The notes under the pieces were generated by a model. That model worked only from the letters and a program-made list of their open reading frames with translations, searched no databases and had not been told where the DNA came from. From an uncultured Clostridia bacterium (GTDB taxonomy: Bacteria; Bacillota; Clostridia; Oscillospirales; Acutalibacteraceae): a DNA stretch of 64,000 nt. Shown one piece after another: positions 27,836 through 35,554 of this stretch. How positions within the stretch are numbered: the stretch's first letter is position 1; every line of letters starts with the position of its first letter. Location: the NCBI GenBank assembly GCA_947589575.1, contig CANQBM010000001.1, forward strand, positions 310,001 through 374,000, written 5' to 3'. A program made the translations under genes and the position numbers.

Positions 27836-29656
27836 ATGAGGTATATTCAGCTTCACGAGCAGACCAAGGTGCCTGTTGTGAAAAATATAATTTACGCGGT
27901 CAAGCTGGTATGGCAAGCGGACAAAAGACTGCTTTTGGGATATATATTAAGCTATGTTTCAAGCGCAATTTTTTCTTTATTTATTCAGAATATTTTATTT
28001 TTAAAAGTTCTTTTAACATTGATTGACGGTAATTCGGATTTCAGGGTATATGTAAAATATTTAGCAATATTTTTGCTTGTGTCATTATTTTCAAAAGCGG
28101 CTGAATGGTACGGCAGTTATATGAATCATGACGCTACTAAAACGGTGCTTAAAAATATTAATAACAAAATATTTAAAAAAGCTTATCAGCTTGATGTAAG
28201 CTGTTATGAGGACCCTGAATTTTATGACAAATACCAAAGGGCTACGCTTGTATTATCCTCAGGATACTATGATCTGATTTGTTATGATATTTCAATTATT
28301 GTCGGCGCGGTAGTATCCTTTATCTGCGTCATTACAACTGTTACTGTTATTGACCCTATGTATCTTCTGTTTCTTCTTCCCGTACTATTTGTATTTGCTG
28401 TTGAAATCTCAAAAAGCAGGCTCGTATATAAACGCGACCTTGAAATGACGACAAATAACAGAATTAAGGCATACGTACAGCGTACGGTTTTTTTAAAGGA
28501 TTATTCCAAGGATATGAGAACGTCCAATATATTTGCCGTGCTTATGAAACGCTTTGACGCAGCAATAAAGTCAAATATTGTTATACTTAAAAATTACGGA
28601 TTAAAGCTGTTTATATACAGTATGGTAAGTTCTGCATTAAGCGAGTTCATACCGATTATAGGTACATACGCTTACGCGGGATACCAGTTTGTATATAAAG
28701 ACACAATGACTGTTTCGGGATTTTCAGTTGTTCTTTCCTCAATAAATTCCGTAAGAGATACAACGCTTAATATTGTTGAAGGTTTTGACGAGCTTAATCA
28801 GATGGCGCTGTATTTTCAAAATCTGCGCGACTTCTTTGACTATGAGCCGAAGGTTGTAAGCGGAACAAAAACAGCTGGGGAGTTTGAAAGCCTTGAATTC
28901 AAAAACGTCAGCTTTAAATATCCGTCTGCTCAGAAATACAGCATTAAAAATGTCAGTCTTAAAATAAATAAGGGCGATACAGTTGCCGTTGTAGGCATCA
29001 ACGGCGCGGGAAAATCAACGCTTGTAAAGCTTCTTTTGCGTTTTTATGACCCCGACGAGGGCGAGATTTTCTATAACGGCATAAACATCAAAGAATATAA
29101 TTTTGAGTCTTACAGAGAACGCTTTGCGACAGTATTCCAGGATTATAAAAATTTTGCGATTTCCGTTTTTGAAAACGTAATGTGCCGCGAATGTACATAC
29201 GAGGATAAGGCTTTTGCCAAAAAAGCGTTAATTCAAAGCGGTGTTTGGGAAAAAATCAGTTCCTTTTCAAACGGCGGAGATACTCTTTTAACACGTGAGT
29301 TTGATGAAAACGGAGCAGGTCTTTCGGGTGGTGAAAATCAGAAGGTTTCAACCGCAAGGCTTTTTGCGAGAAATTTTGATATTGCGGTTCTTGATGAGCC
29401 TTCCTCCGCTCTTGACCCGATTGCCGAGTACCGGATGTATGAAAATCTGATTTCAGCAACCGAGAACAAAACGGTAATCTATATTTCTCACAGGCTCTCA
29501 AGCGCCGTTTTGTCGGATAAAATATTCGTACTCGGAGACGGCAGGCTTATTGAGTCTGGAAATCATTCTGACCTGATGGCGCAAAATGGAGAGTACCGCA
29601 AAATGTTTGACCTCCAGTCAAAAAGCTATAAGGAGGAGGTGAACTCCGATGAGTAA
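27836..29656 (+). CDS. ABC exporter half-transporter, first subunit (permease-ATPase fusion)
   Basis: 606 aa. An N-terminal six-helix exporter domain (about 15-330) is fused to an ATPase domain: Walker A GINGAGKSTLVKLLL, Q-loop FATVFQDYKNF, signature LSGGENQKV, Walker B IAVLDEPSSALDP and switch His in YISHRLSS. There is no N-terminal C39 peptidase domain. It forms a pair with the next gene, whose ribosome site and start overlap its last codons by 8 bp, so a heterodimer is likely. GAGGTG precedes the ATG. The small peptide gene immediately upstream makes a peptide the best guess for substrate; drug or lipid export is the alternative. Confidence 0.92.
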   Translation: MRYIQLHEQTKVPVVKNIIYAVKLVWQADKRLLLGYILSYVSSAIFSLFIQNILFLKVLLTLIDGNSDFRVYVKYLAIFLLVSLFSKAAEWYGSYMNHDATKTVLKNINNKIFKKAYQLDVSCYEDPEFYDKYQRATLVLSSGYYDLICYDISIIVGAVVSFICVITTVTVIDPMYLLFLLPVLFVFAVEISKSRLVYKRDLEMTTNNRIKAYVQRTVFLKDYSKDMRTSNIFAVLMKRFDAAIKSNIVILKNYGLKLFIYSMVSSALSEFIPIIGTYAYAGYQFVYKDTMTVSGFSVVLSSINSVRDTTLNIVEGFDELNQMALYFQNLRDFFDYEPKVVSGTKTAGEFESLEFKNVSFKYPSAQKYSIKNVSLKINKGDTVAVVGINGAGKSTLVKLLLRFYDPDEGEIFYNGINIKEYNFESYRERFATVFQDYKNFAISVFENVMCRECTYEDKAFAKKALIQSGVWEKISSFSNGGDTLLTREFDENGAGLSGGENQKVSTARLFARNFDIAVLDEPSSALDPIAEYRMYENLISATENKTVIYISHRLSSAVLSDKIFVLGDGRLIESGNHSDLMAQNGEYRKMFDLQSKSYKEEVNSDE

Positions 29657-31445
29657 AAATAAAAATAAAACAGAACATTCAATGCTCTCAAATATATTTT
29701 TCTTTATTAGATTGCTGTTTTCAATCTCTCCGCTTCTTGTAATCGGCGAGTGCATATGGGGAATCATACTGACACTGCCGGCAAGACTTATCAGTGTACT
29801 CGGTGTTAAATATATAATTGATATTGTCAGCAGCAGGGAAAGAACGGAAAGAGTATTTGCTGTTATCGCGGTAATAGCTGCCGTGCTTGTTTTAAGCAAG
29901 CTGATCGCGTGGCTGTTCAGGGAGTTTTACTGGAATGTTGAAAGGGAAAAGGTATATCGGGGACTGAATACAAAACTTTATGAGAAAGCAAAGTCGCTTG
30001 ATTTATCCTCATACGACGATCCTGATTTTTACAATAATTTTATTCTTACAATAGAATCATCGTCTGACAGTATTCAGAATATGCTCGGACTTGTAAGAAA
30101 CTATATAGGTAATATTATTTCACTGTTTACCATAGGCTCAATTCTTCTTGCTATTGACCCTTTGTGTCTGTTAATTATTCTTGTGTTTGTGGTGGCATTT
30201 ACACCTCTCAGCAGAAAAATAGGCAGTCTTCAAATGAACAGAAGAATTGATAATACAAGATTTCACAGACGTTCCGACTACTTTCAGCGTATTTTTTATT
30301 TGCAGGATTATGCAAAGGAAGTGCGTATGAACAATATCAAGCCTCTGCTTATTGAACGGTACAATGACGCGGCGGATGATGTTATTAAAAATCAGAAAAA
30401 GTACTGGTCAAAAATATCGCTTTTTTACTTTATACAGGAATCCGGTGTGCAGGTTTTAGGTTTTATGTTTATTCTTCCGCTTTATCTCGGATATTGCGTT
30501 CTTGTGAAGAAAACCGTTTCGCCGGGCGATTTTGTCGCATCCTTTAACGGCGCTTATTCAATCGCTATGTCATTCAACTTTTTAACCGTGTGGGCTCTTT
30601 CGGCATTTTCCGAACGCGGAAAAATGATTGAAAAATACAGGGAATTTTTAAAATGCGAAGGCAAGATTAAAGACGGTAAACAGTCCGCATTAATTTCACA
30701 GCCTAAGACAATCGAAATTAAAAATCTTTCCTTTACATATCCGGGAAATAATGAGCCGACGCTTAATAATATTAATTTAACCGTAAAACCGTATGAAAAG
30801 ATAGCACTGGTAGGCTATAACGGCGCAGGAAAAACCACCCTCACAAATCTTTTACTAAGGCTTTATGATGCCACCGAGGGCGAGATTCTGATTGACGGTG
30901 AAGATATAAGAAACTGTACTGTAAAATCGCACCGTAACAGATTTTCAGCCGTGTTTCAGGATTTTCAGATTTTCTCCTGTTCAGTCGCGGAAAATGTTGC
31001 GCTTGATGTTGACCCTGATAAAGAAAAGGTTTGTGAAGCGCTTGGACACAGCGGATTTACCAAGGAGCTTAAGGACGGAACGGATACCGAGGTATTGAGG
31101 GAATTTAATGACAGCGGTATTATGATGTCCGGAGGTGAGGCACAGAAGGTAGCAATTGCGAGAGCGTTTTACAAAAATTGCCCTTACGTTATTCTTGACG
31201 AGCCGTCCGCGAATCTTGACCCTGTTGCCGAATACAATCTTAATCAGGCAATGCTTGAGGCGGCCAAGGACAAGACGGTTATCTTTATTTCTCACAGGCT
31301 TTCAACTACAATCAACGCGGATAAAATATATGTTATGGAAAACGGCAGAATAATTGAAAGCGGCTCTCACGCAGAGCTTATGGAAAAGGACTCCGCATAT
31401 GCCTATATGTTCAATCTTCAGGCTGAAAAATACAGAAAAGGATAA
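29649..31445 (+). CDS. ABC exporter half-transporter, second subunit
   Basis: 598 aa with the same fused layout as its partner: six-helix domain (about 15-335), then Walker A GYNGAGKTTLTNLLL, Q-loop FSAVFQDFQIF, signature MSGGEAQKVAIARAF, Walker B YVILDEPSANLDP and switch His in FISHRLSTT. All ATPase motifs are intact in both subunits, so neither site looks degenerate. It has no peptidase domain. The start lies inside the end of the first subunit gene, with AAGGAGGAGGTG upstream. A strong hairpin follows the stop, so the unit is peptide, attenuator, two exporter subunits, terminator. Confidence 0.92.
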   Translation: MSKNKNKTEHSMLSNIFFFIRLLFSISPLLVIGECIWGIILTLPARLISVLGVKYIIDIVSSRERTERVFAVIAVIAAVLVLSKLIAWLFREFYWNVEREKVYRGLNTKLYEKAKSLDLSSYDDPDFYNNFILTIESSSDSIQNMLGLVRNYIGNIISLFTIGSILLAIDPLCLLIILVFVVAFTPLSRKIGSLQMNRRIDNTRFHRRSDYFQRIFYLQDYAKEVRMNNIKPLLIERYNDAADDVIKNQKKYWSKISLFYFIQESGVQVLGFMFILPLYLGYCVLVKKTVSPGDFVASFNGAYSIAMSFNFLTVWALSAFSERGKMIEKYREFLKCEGKIKDGKQSALISQPKTIEIKNLSFTYPGNNEPTLNNINLTVKPYEKIALVGYNGAGKTTLTNLLLRLYDATEGEILIDGEDIRNCTVKSHRNRFSAVFQDFQIFSCSVAENVALDVDPDKEKVCEALGHSGFTKELKDGTDTEVLREFNDSGIMMSGGEAQKVAIARAFYKNCPYVILDEPSANLDPVAEYNLNQAMLEAAKDKTVIFISHRLSTTINADKIYVMENGRIIESGSHAELMEKDSAYAYMFNLQAEKYRKG

Positions 31446-31483
31446 ACTGTTTTCTAATTTATAATTTTTATTAAAAGGTATAA

Positions 31484-31516
31484 TTTAACCCTTCCCGAAA
31501 AACGGGCAGGGTTAAA
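31484..31516. terminator. Bidirectional terminator between convergent genes
   Basis: TTTAACCCT-T-CCCG / CGGG-C-AGGGTTAAA with T and A runs outside. It serves the exporter genes on the plus strand and the SPFH gene on the minus strand. Confidence 0.82.
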
Positions 31517-31520
31517 TTTG

Positions 31521-32444
31521 TTATTTATTAACTGATTCAATTACACCTTCTGCCAGACCGGCAAGCCCCTGAATTTCAGACGGGATAATAATTTTTGTCG
31601 CCTGACCGTCGGCAGCTTTTGCAAATGCCTCAAGCGCTTTGAGTTTGATAACAGCGTCTTTAGCGTCTGCTTCGTTTAAAAGTTTAATTGCGTCGGCTGT
31701 TGCTGTCTGTACCTTTAGAATAGCCTCAGCCTCACCTTCAGCCTCACGTACCTTGGCTTCCTTAACGGACTCTGCGTGAAGAATTGCCGATTGCTTTTCC
31801 GCCTCTGCCTCAAGGATTTTTGATTCCTTGTGACCTTCGGCAACGAGTATTCTCGACTGTTTTTCACCCTCGGCTCTGAGAATGGATTCACGGCGTTCAC
31901 GCTCTGCCTTCATCTGCTTTTCCATTGCGTCCTGAATTTCTCTCGGAGGAATGATGTTTTTAAGTTCAACTCTGTTTACCTTAATTCCCCACGGGTCTGT
32001 TGCCTCGTCAAGAATTACTCTGATTTTAGCGTTGATTGTGTCACGCGATGTAAGTGTTGAGTCAAGCTCAAGCTCGCCGATAATGTTACGGAGTGTTGTG
32101 GCAGAAAGATTTTCGATTGCTGAAATCGGGCTTTCAACACCGTAGGTATAAAGCTTCGGGTCGGTAATCTGATAGAAAACTACCGTGTCAATCTGCATGG
32201 TAACATTATCTTTCGTAATAACAGGCTGCGGCTTGAAATCAACGACCTGCTCCTTGAGTGAAACGATTTTCGCGATTCTGTCAATAAACGGAATTTTTAC
32301 GTGAAGACCTGTGTCCCAGGTTGAATAATAGGTACCGAGTCTTTCAATAACATATGCCTTTGACTGCGGTACAACTCTGATGTTAGTAAGAATCAGAGCA
32401 AGGATTGCAATAACAACTATTGCTAGAATGATAATCAGTGCCAT
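31521..32444 (-). CDS. SPFH/stomatin-like membrane protein
   Basis: 307 aa. An N-terminal membrane helix (about 2-20), then the band-7/SPFH domain beginning VVPQSKAYVIERLGTYYSTW and including ELKNIIPPREIQDAMEKQM, then a long Ala/Glu-rich coiled coil (about 175-265). It resembles QmcA/stomatin-type proteins that assemble membrane microdomains. It lies directly behind an NfeD gene, the classic partner. AAGGAG precedes the ATG. The role is probably membrane organisation or quality control; the specific client is unknown. Confidence 0.92.
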   Translation of the reverse strand: MALIIILAIVVIAILALILTNIRVVPQSKAYVIERLGTYYSTWDTGLHVKIPFIDRIAKIVSLKEQVVDFKPQPVITKDNVTMQIDTVVFYQITDPKLYTYGVESPISAIENLSATTLRNIIGELELDSTLTSRDTINAKIRVILDEATDPWGIKVNRVELKNIIPPREIQDAMEKQMKAERERRESILRAEGEKQSRILVAEGHKESKILEAEAEKQSAILHAESVKEAKVREAEGEAEAILKVQTATADAIKLLNEADAKDAVIKLKALEAFAKAADGQATKIIIPSEIQGLAGLAEGVIESVNK

Positions 32445-32477
32445 AATATTTCTCCTTTGTCTTTATATTTTTGAGAA

Positions 32478-32924
32478 TTATTTGCTTTTGACAATCAGCT
32501 TTACGCCATCAATCCTGTCAATGATTATTTCATTGCCTGCGGGAATATTGCTGTTGTCAGCCGACCTTGCAGTCCAAACCTTTCCGTCAACCTTCACCTG
32601 ACCTGTGGCTTTTATATTATCAATATCCTCAGCCACGATACCGGTCTGACCGATAACCTTGTCTGCATTAGTATACTCTTTTTTGGGATTAATATATTTT
32701 TTAACGAGTGGTCTTGTGATAACAAGAGCCAAAATCGTAACGGCAATAAATATGACTATCTGAATTGGGATTGACGCTCCGAATATAGCTGAAATCAGAG
32801 AAGCGATTGCTCCGACTACAAACCATATTGAAACAAGCTGCGCGGTAACCGCCTCAGCTGCACCGAATAAGATAATCGCCGCCGCCCAAAAAATGTACAT
32901 TGTTGTTTGCGTAATTTCAACCAT
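32478..32924 (-). CDS. NfeD-like membrane protein
   Basis: 148 aa. Three to four membrane helices (about 8-85) precede a C-terminal OB-fold domain with IGQTGIVAEDIDNIKATGQV and VDGKVWTARSADNSNIPAG, typical of short NfeD proteins (NfeD1b) that pair with SPFH proteins. The ATG is preferred to a GTG three codons earlier, because that GTG is part of the ribosome site GGAGGTG. It forms a two-gene operon with the SPFH gene. Confidence 0.9.
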   Translation of the reverse strand: MVEITQTTMYIFWAAAIILFGAAEAVTAQLVSIWFVVGAIASLISAIFGASIPIQIVIFIAVTILALVITRPLVKKYINPKKEYTNADKVIGQTGIVAEDIDNIKATGQVKVDGKVWTARSADNSNIPAGNEIIIDRIDGVKLIVKSK

Positions 32925-33004
32925 TGAAATCACCTCCGCCCTTTTTTATTTACATTATATAATGCATTCAATACACATTTGATTATCTTGTGTATTGTGT
33001 CTAT

Positions 33005-33033
33005 ATTATACCATATATTGTGCCAAAATTCAA
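33005..33033 (-). promoter_or_regulatory. Promoter of nfeD-SPFH
   Basis: Minus strand TTGAAT, 17-bp spacer, TATAAT with an extended -10 (TGG before TATAAT). Confidence 0.75.
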
Positions 33034-33264
33034 TATATTGCGCATATAAGCGACAGGAATTTACAATCTATTCACAATGAACACAAGGACTTGTATATTG
33101 ATTTTTCAGATGTTATTCCTGTGGTATACTTATTTTTTGCAAATAAATCCACTGATTGACAAAAAATTATCAAAAGTAAAAACTTTACTGTACTTAATAC
33201 TTATGAAATTAATTTTTTAAATATCTGGTATTATATTTTCATATTGATTAAGGTTTTAATAGAA

Positions 33265-33299
33265 AAATGAGCAATCCCACAAAATGAGACTGCTCATTT
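33265..33299 (-). terminator. Terminator of the ech-hyp operon
   Basis: AAATGAGCA / TGCTCATTT around a 17-base loop, followed on the minus strand by TT-C-T. It lies directly after hypE. Confidence 0.7.
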
Positions 33300-33304
33300 A
33301 TTTA

Positions 33305-34285
33305 TTAACATATTCTCGGCAGACCCTCGCCGTAAAGCATATTGACCTGCCTTCTGCCTCCTATTGATGTAATCAGCGTCACGCCGGAGCCTCGCTTTAC
33401 CTCTCCGATAATCTGCGCGTTTTCTCCGTATTGGCAGGCTCTGATAATTTCAAGCGCGTTGTTCGCCTGCTCCTTTGGCATAACGGCAACTAATTTTCCC
33501 TCGTTTCCCATATGAAGAATGTCAAGCCCGAGAATTTTTGCAAACGACCTGACCTCGTTATCAACAGGTATTTTTTCTTCGGACAGTTCAATATTTACAT
33601 TTGACGCTTTTGAAAGCTCGTTTAAAACAGTGCCGAGTCCTCCGCGTGTAACATCACGCATACAGTGAAGCTCAATTCCGTTTTTAAGCATTTTTCTTAC
33701 CATTTCGCAGAGGGGAGCGTTATCGGATTTAATATTATTTTCAATATTCATTCTTGCTGAAAGAATGGTGGCGTGGTGGTCGCCCATATTTCCGCTTACT
33801 ATGACCGAATCGCCCTCACGCAGATTAGTCGATACAATGTCCGTGCTTTCCTTGACAAAGCCGACACCCGTTGTGTTTATGTATATTCCGCCTTTGCCCT
33901 CAATCACTTTAGTATCGCCGCAGATAACGGTAACGTCCGCTTCTTCAGCCGTCAGCGCCATTGATTTTGCGATTTTTTCAAGTGTATCGGTATCGGCGCC
34001 CTCTTCAATAATGAATGCTGATGTAATATACTTAGGAACGGCGCCCCGCATAAGCAGGTCATTAACCGTGCCGCAGACAGACAATCTGCCGATGTCACCG
34101 CCTTTGAAAATTAAGGGGGTTACAACGAAGGAGTCGGTAGTAACGGCTATTCTTGACGCTCCGTCAACAACGGCGCTGTCCTCCATCATATTAAGTATAG
34201 GGTTTGAAAAATGCTTTGCAAAAACCGAGTTAATAAGGTCGGAAGTCGATTTTCCGCCGCTGCCGTGAGCAAGTGTTATTTTCAT
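33305..34285 (-). CDS. hypE: Hydrogenase maturation protein HypE
   Basis: 326 aa. It starts KITLAHGSGGKSTSDLI, has the AIRS/PurM-like ATP-binding region VCGTVNDLLMRGAVP and DVTRGGLGTVLNELS, and ends in the conserved PRIC whose terminal Cys carries the carbamoyl group. HypE dehydrates S-carbamoyl to S-cyanide, making the CN ligands of the [NiFe] centre with HypF. The ATG at 34285 is chosen from the family start and the AGGAG site; a reading frame 41 codons longer has no support. It is the last gene of the operon. Confidence 0.97.
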   Translation of the reverse strand: MKITLAHGSGGKSTSDLINSVFAKHFSNPILNMMEDSAVVDGASRIAVTTDSFVVTPLIFKGGDIGRLSVCGTVNDLLMRGAVPKYITSAFIIEEGADTDTLEKIAKSMALTAEEADVTVICGDTKVIEGKGGIYINTTGVGFVKESTDIVSTNLREGDSVIVSGNMGDHHATILSARMNIENNIKSDNAPLCEMVRKMLKNGIELHCMRDVTRGGLGTVLNELSKASNVNIELSEEKIPVDNEVRSFAKILGLDILHMGNEGKLVAVMPKEQANNALEIIRACQYGENAQIIGEVKRGSGVTLITSIGGRRQVNMLYGEGLPRIC

Positions 34286-34298
34286 AATTTGGTTGCTC

Positions 34299-35339
34299 CT
34301 ATTTTCTGTTGTTAATGAAATAATGAAAGCAGGCGCCCTCGTTTGACACCATACACGCGCCCTGAGGATTTTCGGGTGTGCAGGCGCTTGCGAAAAGAGG
34401 ACATTCACGCGGCGAAATACAGCCTGTTATAACTTCGCCGCAGCGGCAGCTATTGTTTTTTATGCTGTCATTCATCAGTTCACGGCTGCCCGCGTCATAA
34501 TAAATATACTCTTTTTTCAGTACCATGCCCGAGTTTTTTATCCGGCCCATTCCTCTCCATGCGGCGTCGCACGGCTCAAAATATTTATTTACAAGCGTCT
34601 TTGCTTTTACATTTCCGTTATCTGTTACGGCTGATTTATACAGATTAAGAACCCTGCCTTTATTTTTGAGCTTAACAAGCGCATAGATTGCGGCAAGCAG
34701 CTCTTCACCTTTAAATCCGCTGATTACAAACGGGAGATTATATTTTTCCGCAAGCGGTATAAATTCGTTTGCCCCTGTAATTACGCTGACGTGTCCCGGC
34801 GCAATAAAGCCGTCAATTTTGTTGTCTGTCTTACAAAGCGCGTCAATAGCGGCAGGCATTGTTTTAAGCGCTGTCAAAAGTCTTACGTTTTTAATATTCT
34901 CCTTAATTATTTTGTCAAGAAGAACAGCATAGACAGGGGTTGTGGTTTCAAAACCGACCGCGGCGAAAACAAAGTCGGTTTTACTGTCTCTTTCGGCAAG
35001 TCTTATTATGTCTAAAGGGGAGTATACCATCTCAATACGACCGCCCTTTGATTTTGTTTCCTGCAATGAGGAAACAGATCCCGGAACTCTTATCAGATCG
35101 CCGAATGTCACAACGCAGGTGTTTTTCTCAAGAGCAAGCCCGCACAGCTTGTCAATGTAGCTTGCTACTGTAACGCAGACGGGACATCCCGGACCGCTTA
35201 TCAGCTTTATTTTATCGCTAAGCAGAAAGGGGATACCGTTTTCGCTTATTGATGCGGTATGAGTTCCGCACACCTCCATAAATGAAAGTTCTTCGCCGTC
35301 GTATTTACTTAAAAATTCAGTAATATCCTTTATATTCAT
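34299..35339 (-). CDS. hypD: Hydrogenase maturation protein HypD
   Basis: 346 aa. FMEVCGTHTASISENG and SGPGCPVCVTV carry the redox-active Cys residues, FAAVGFETTTPVYA is a conserved block, and the C-terminal Cys set (CRCGEVITGCISPRECPLF, then PENPQGACMVSNEGACFHY) binds a [4Fe-4S] cluster. HypD and HypC form the scaffold on which Fe(CN)2CO is assembled. The start overlaps the hypC stop by one base (TGATG). Confidence 0.97.
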   Translation of the reverse strand: MNIKDITEFLSKYDGEELSFMEVCGTHTASISENGIPFLLSDKIKLISGPGCPVCVTVASYIDKLCGLALEKNTCVVTFGDLIRVPGSVSSLQETKSKGGRIEMVYSPLDIIRLAERDSKTDFVFAAVGFETTTPVYAVLLDKIIKENIKNVRLLTALKTMPAAIDALCKTDNKIDGFIAPGHVSVITGANEFIPLAEKYNLPFVISGFKGEELLAAIYALVKLKNKGRVLNLYKSAVTDNGNVKAKTLVNKYFEPCDAAWRGMGRIKNSGMVLKKEYIYYDAGSRELMNDSIKNNSCRCGEVITGCISPRECPLFASACTPENPQGACMVSNEGACFHYFINNRK

Positions 35340-35554
35340 CAGGATAATTCTCCAAGCTTATTAAAAATATCAATCATATTTTTTGCCTCATCTTCAGGAA
35401 TTACCTGAATGATAAGACCCGCGTGAACAAGCGCATAGTCACCGATTTTTACATCCACAATACCCTTGTTTGCGTTAATTTTGTTGCCATTATAGTCAAT
35501 AACGGCGGTATTACCGTTTATTTCAATCACCTTTCCGGGTGCAGCTACACACAT
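35339..35554 (-). CDS. hypC: Hydrogenase maturation chaperone HypC
   Basis: 71 aa. It starts MCVAAPGKVIEI with the essential Cys2, and the GIVDVKIGDYALVHAGLIIQ segment is typical. HypC carries the iron ligand complex with HypD and delivers it to the large subunit. The ATG has GGAGG seven bases upstream and overlaps the end of hypF by 10 bp. Confidence 0.97.
   Translation of the reverse strand: MCVAAPGKVIEINGNTAVIDYNGNKINANKGIVDVKIGDYALVHAGLIIQVIPEDEAKNMIDIFNKLGELS

Larger units (their letters stand above)
32925..33304. other. Intergenic region with nfeD promoter and hyp terminator
   Basis: Besides the nfeD promoter and the hyp terminator it holds an inverted repeat CAATACACA (32969-32977) / TGTGTATTG (32989-32997) just downstream of the nfeD start of transcription. 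The stretch 33035-33260 is AT-rich with isolated promoter-like hexamers but no gene or recognised RNA. Confidence 0.6.

Noticed and set aside
33035-33260. Small RNA in the spacer between hypE and nfeD
   Set aside because: Promoter-like hexamers are present but with wrong spacing, and no convincing terminator on the plus strand apart from the hyp hairpin.
34286-34408. 41-codon N-terminal extension of hypE
   Set aside because: It overlaps hypD, has no family similarity and no ribosome site; HypE proteins start near the chosen ATG.
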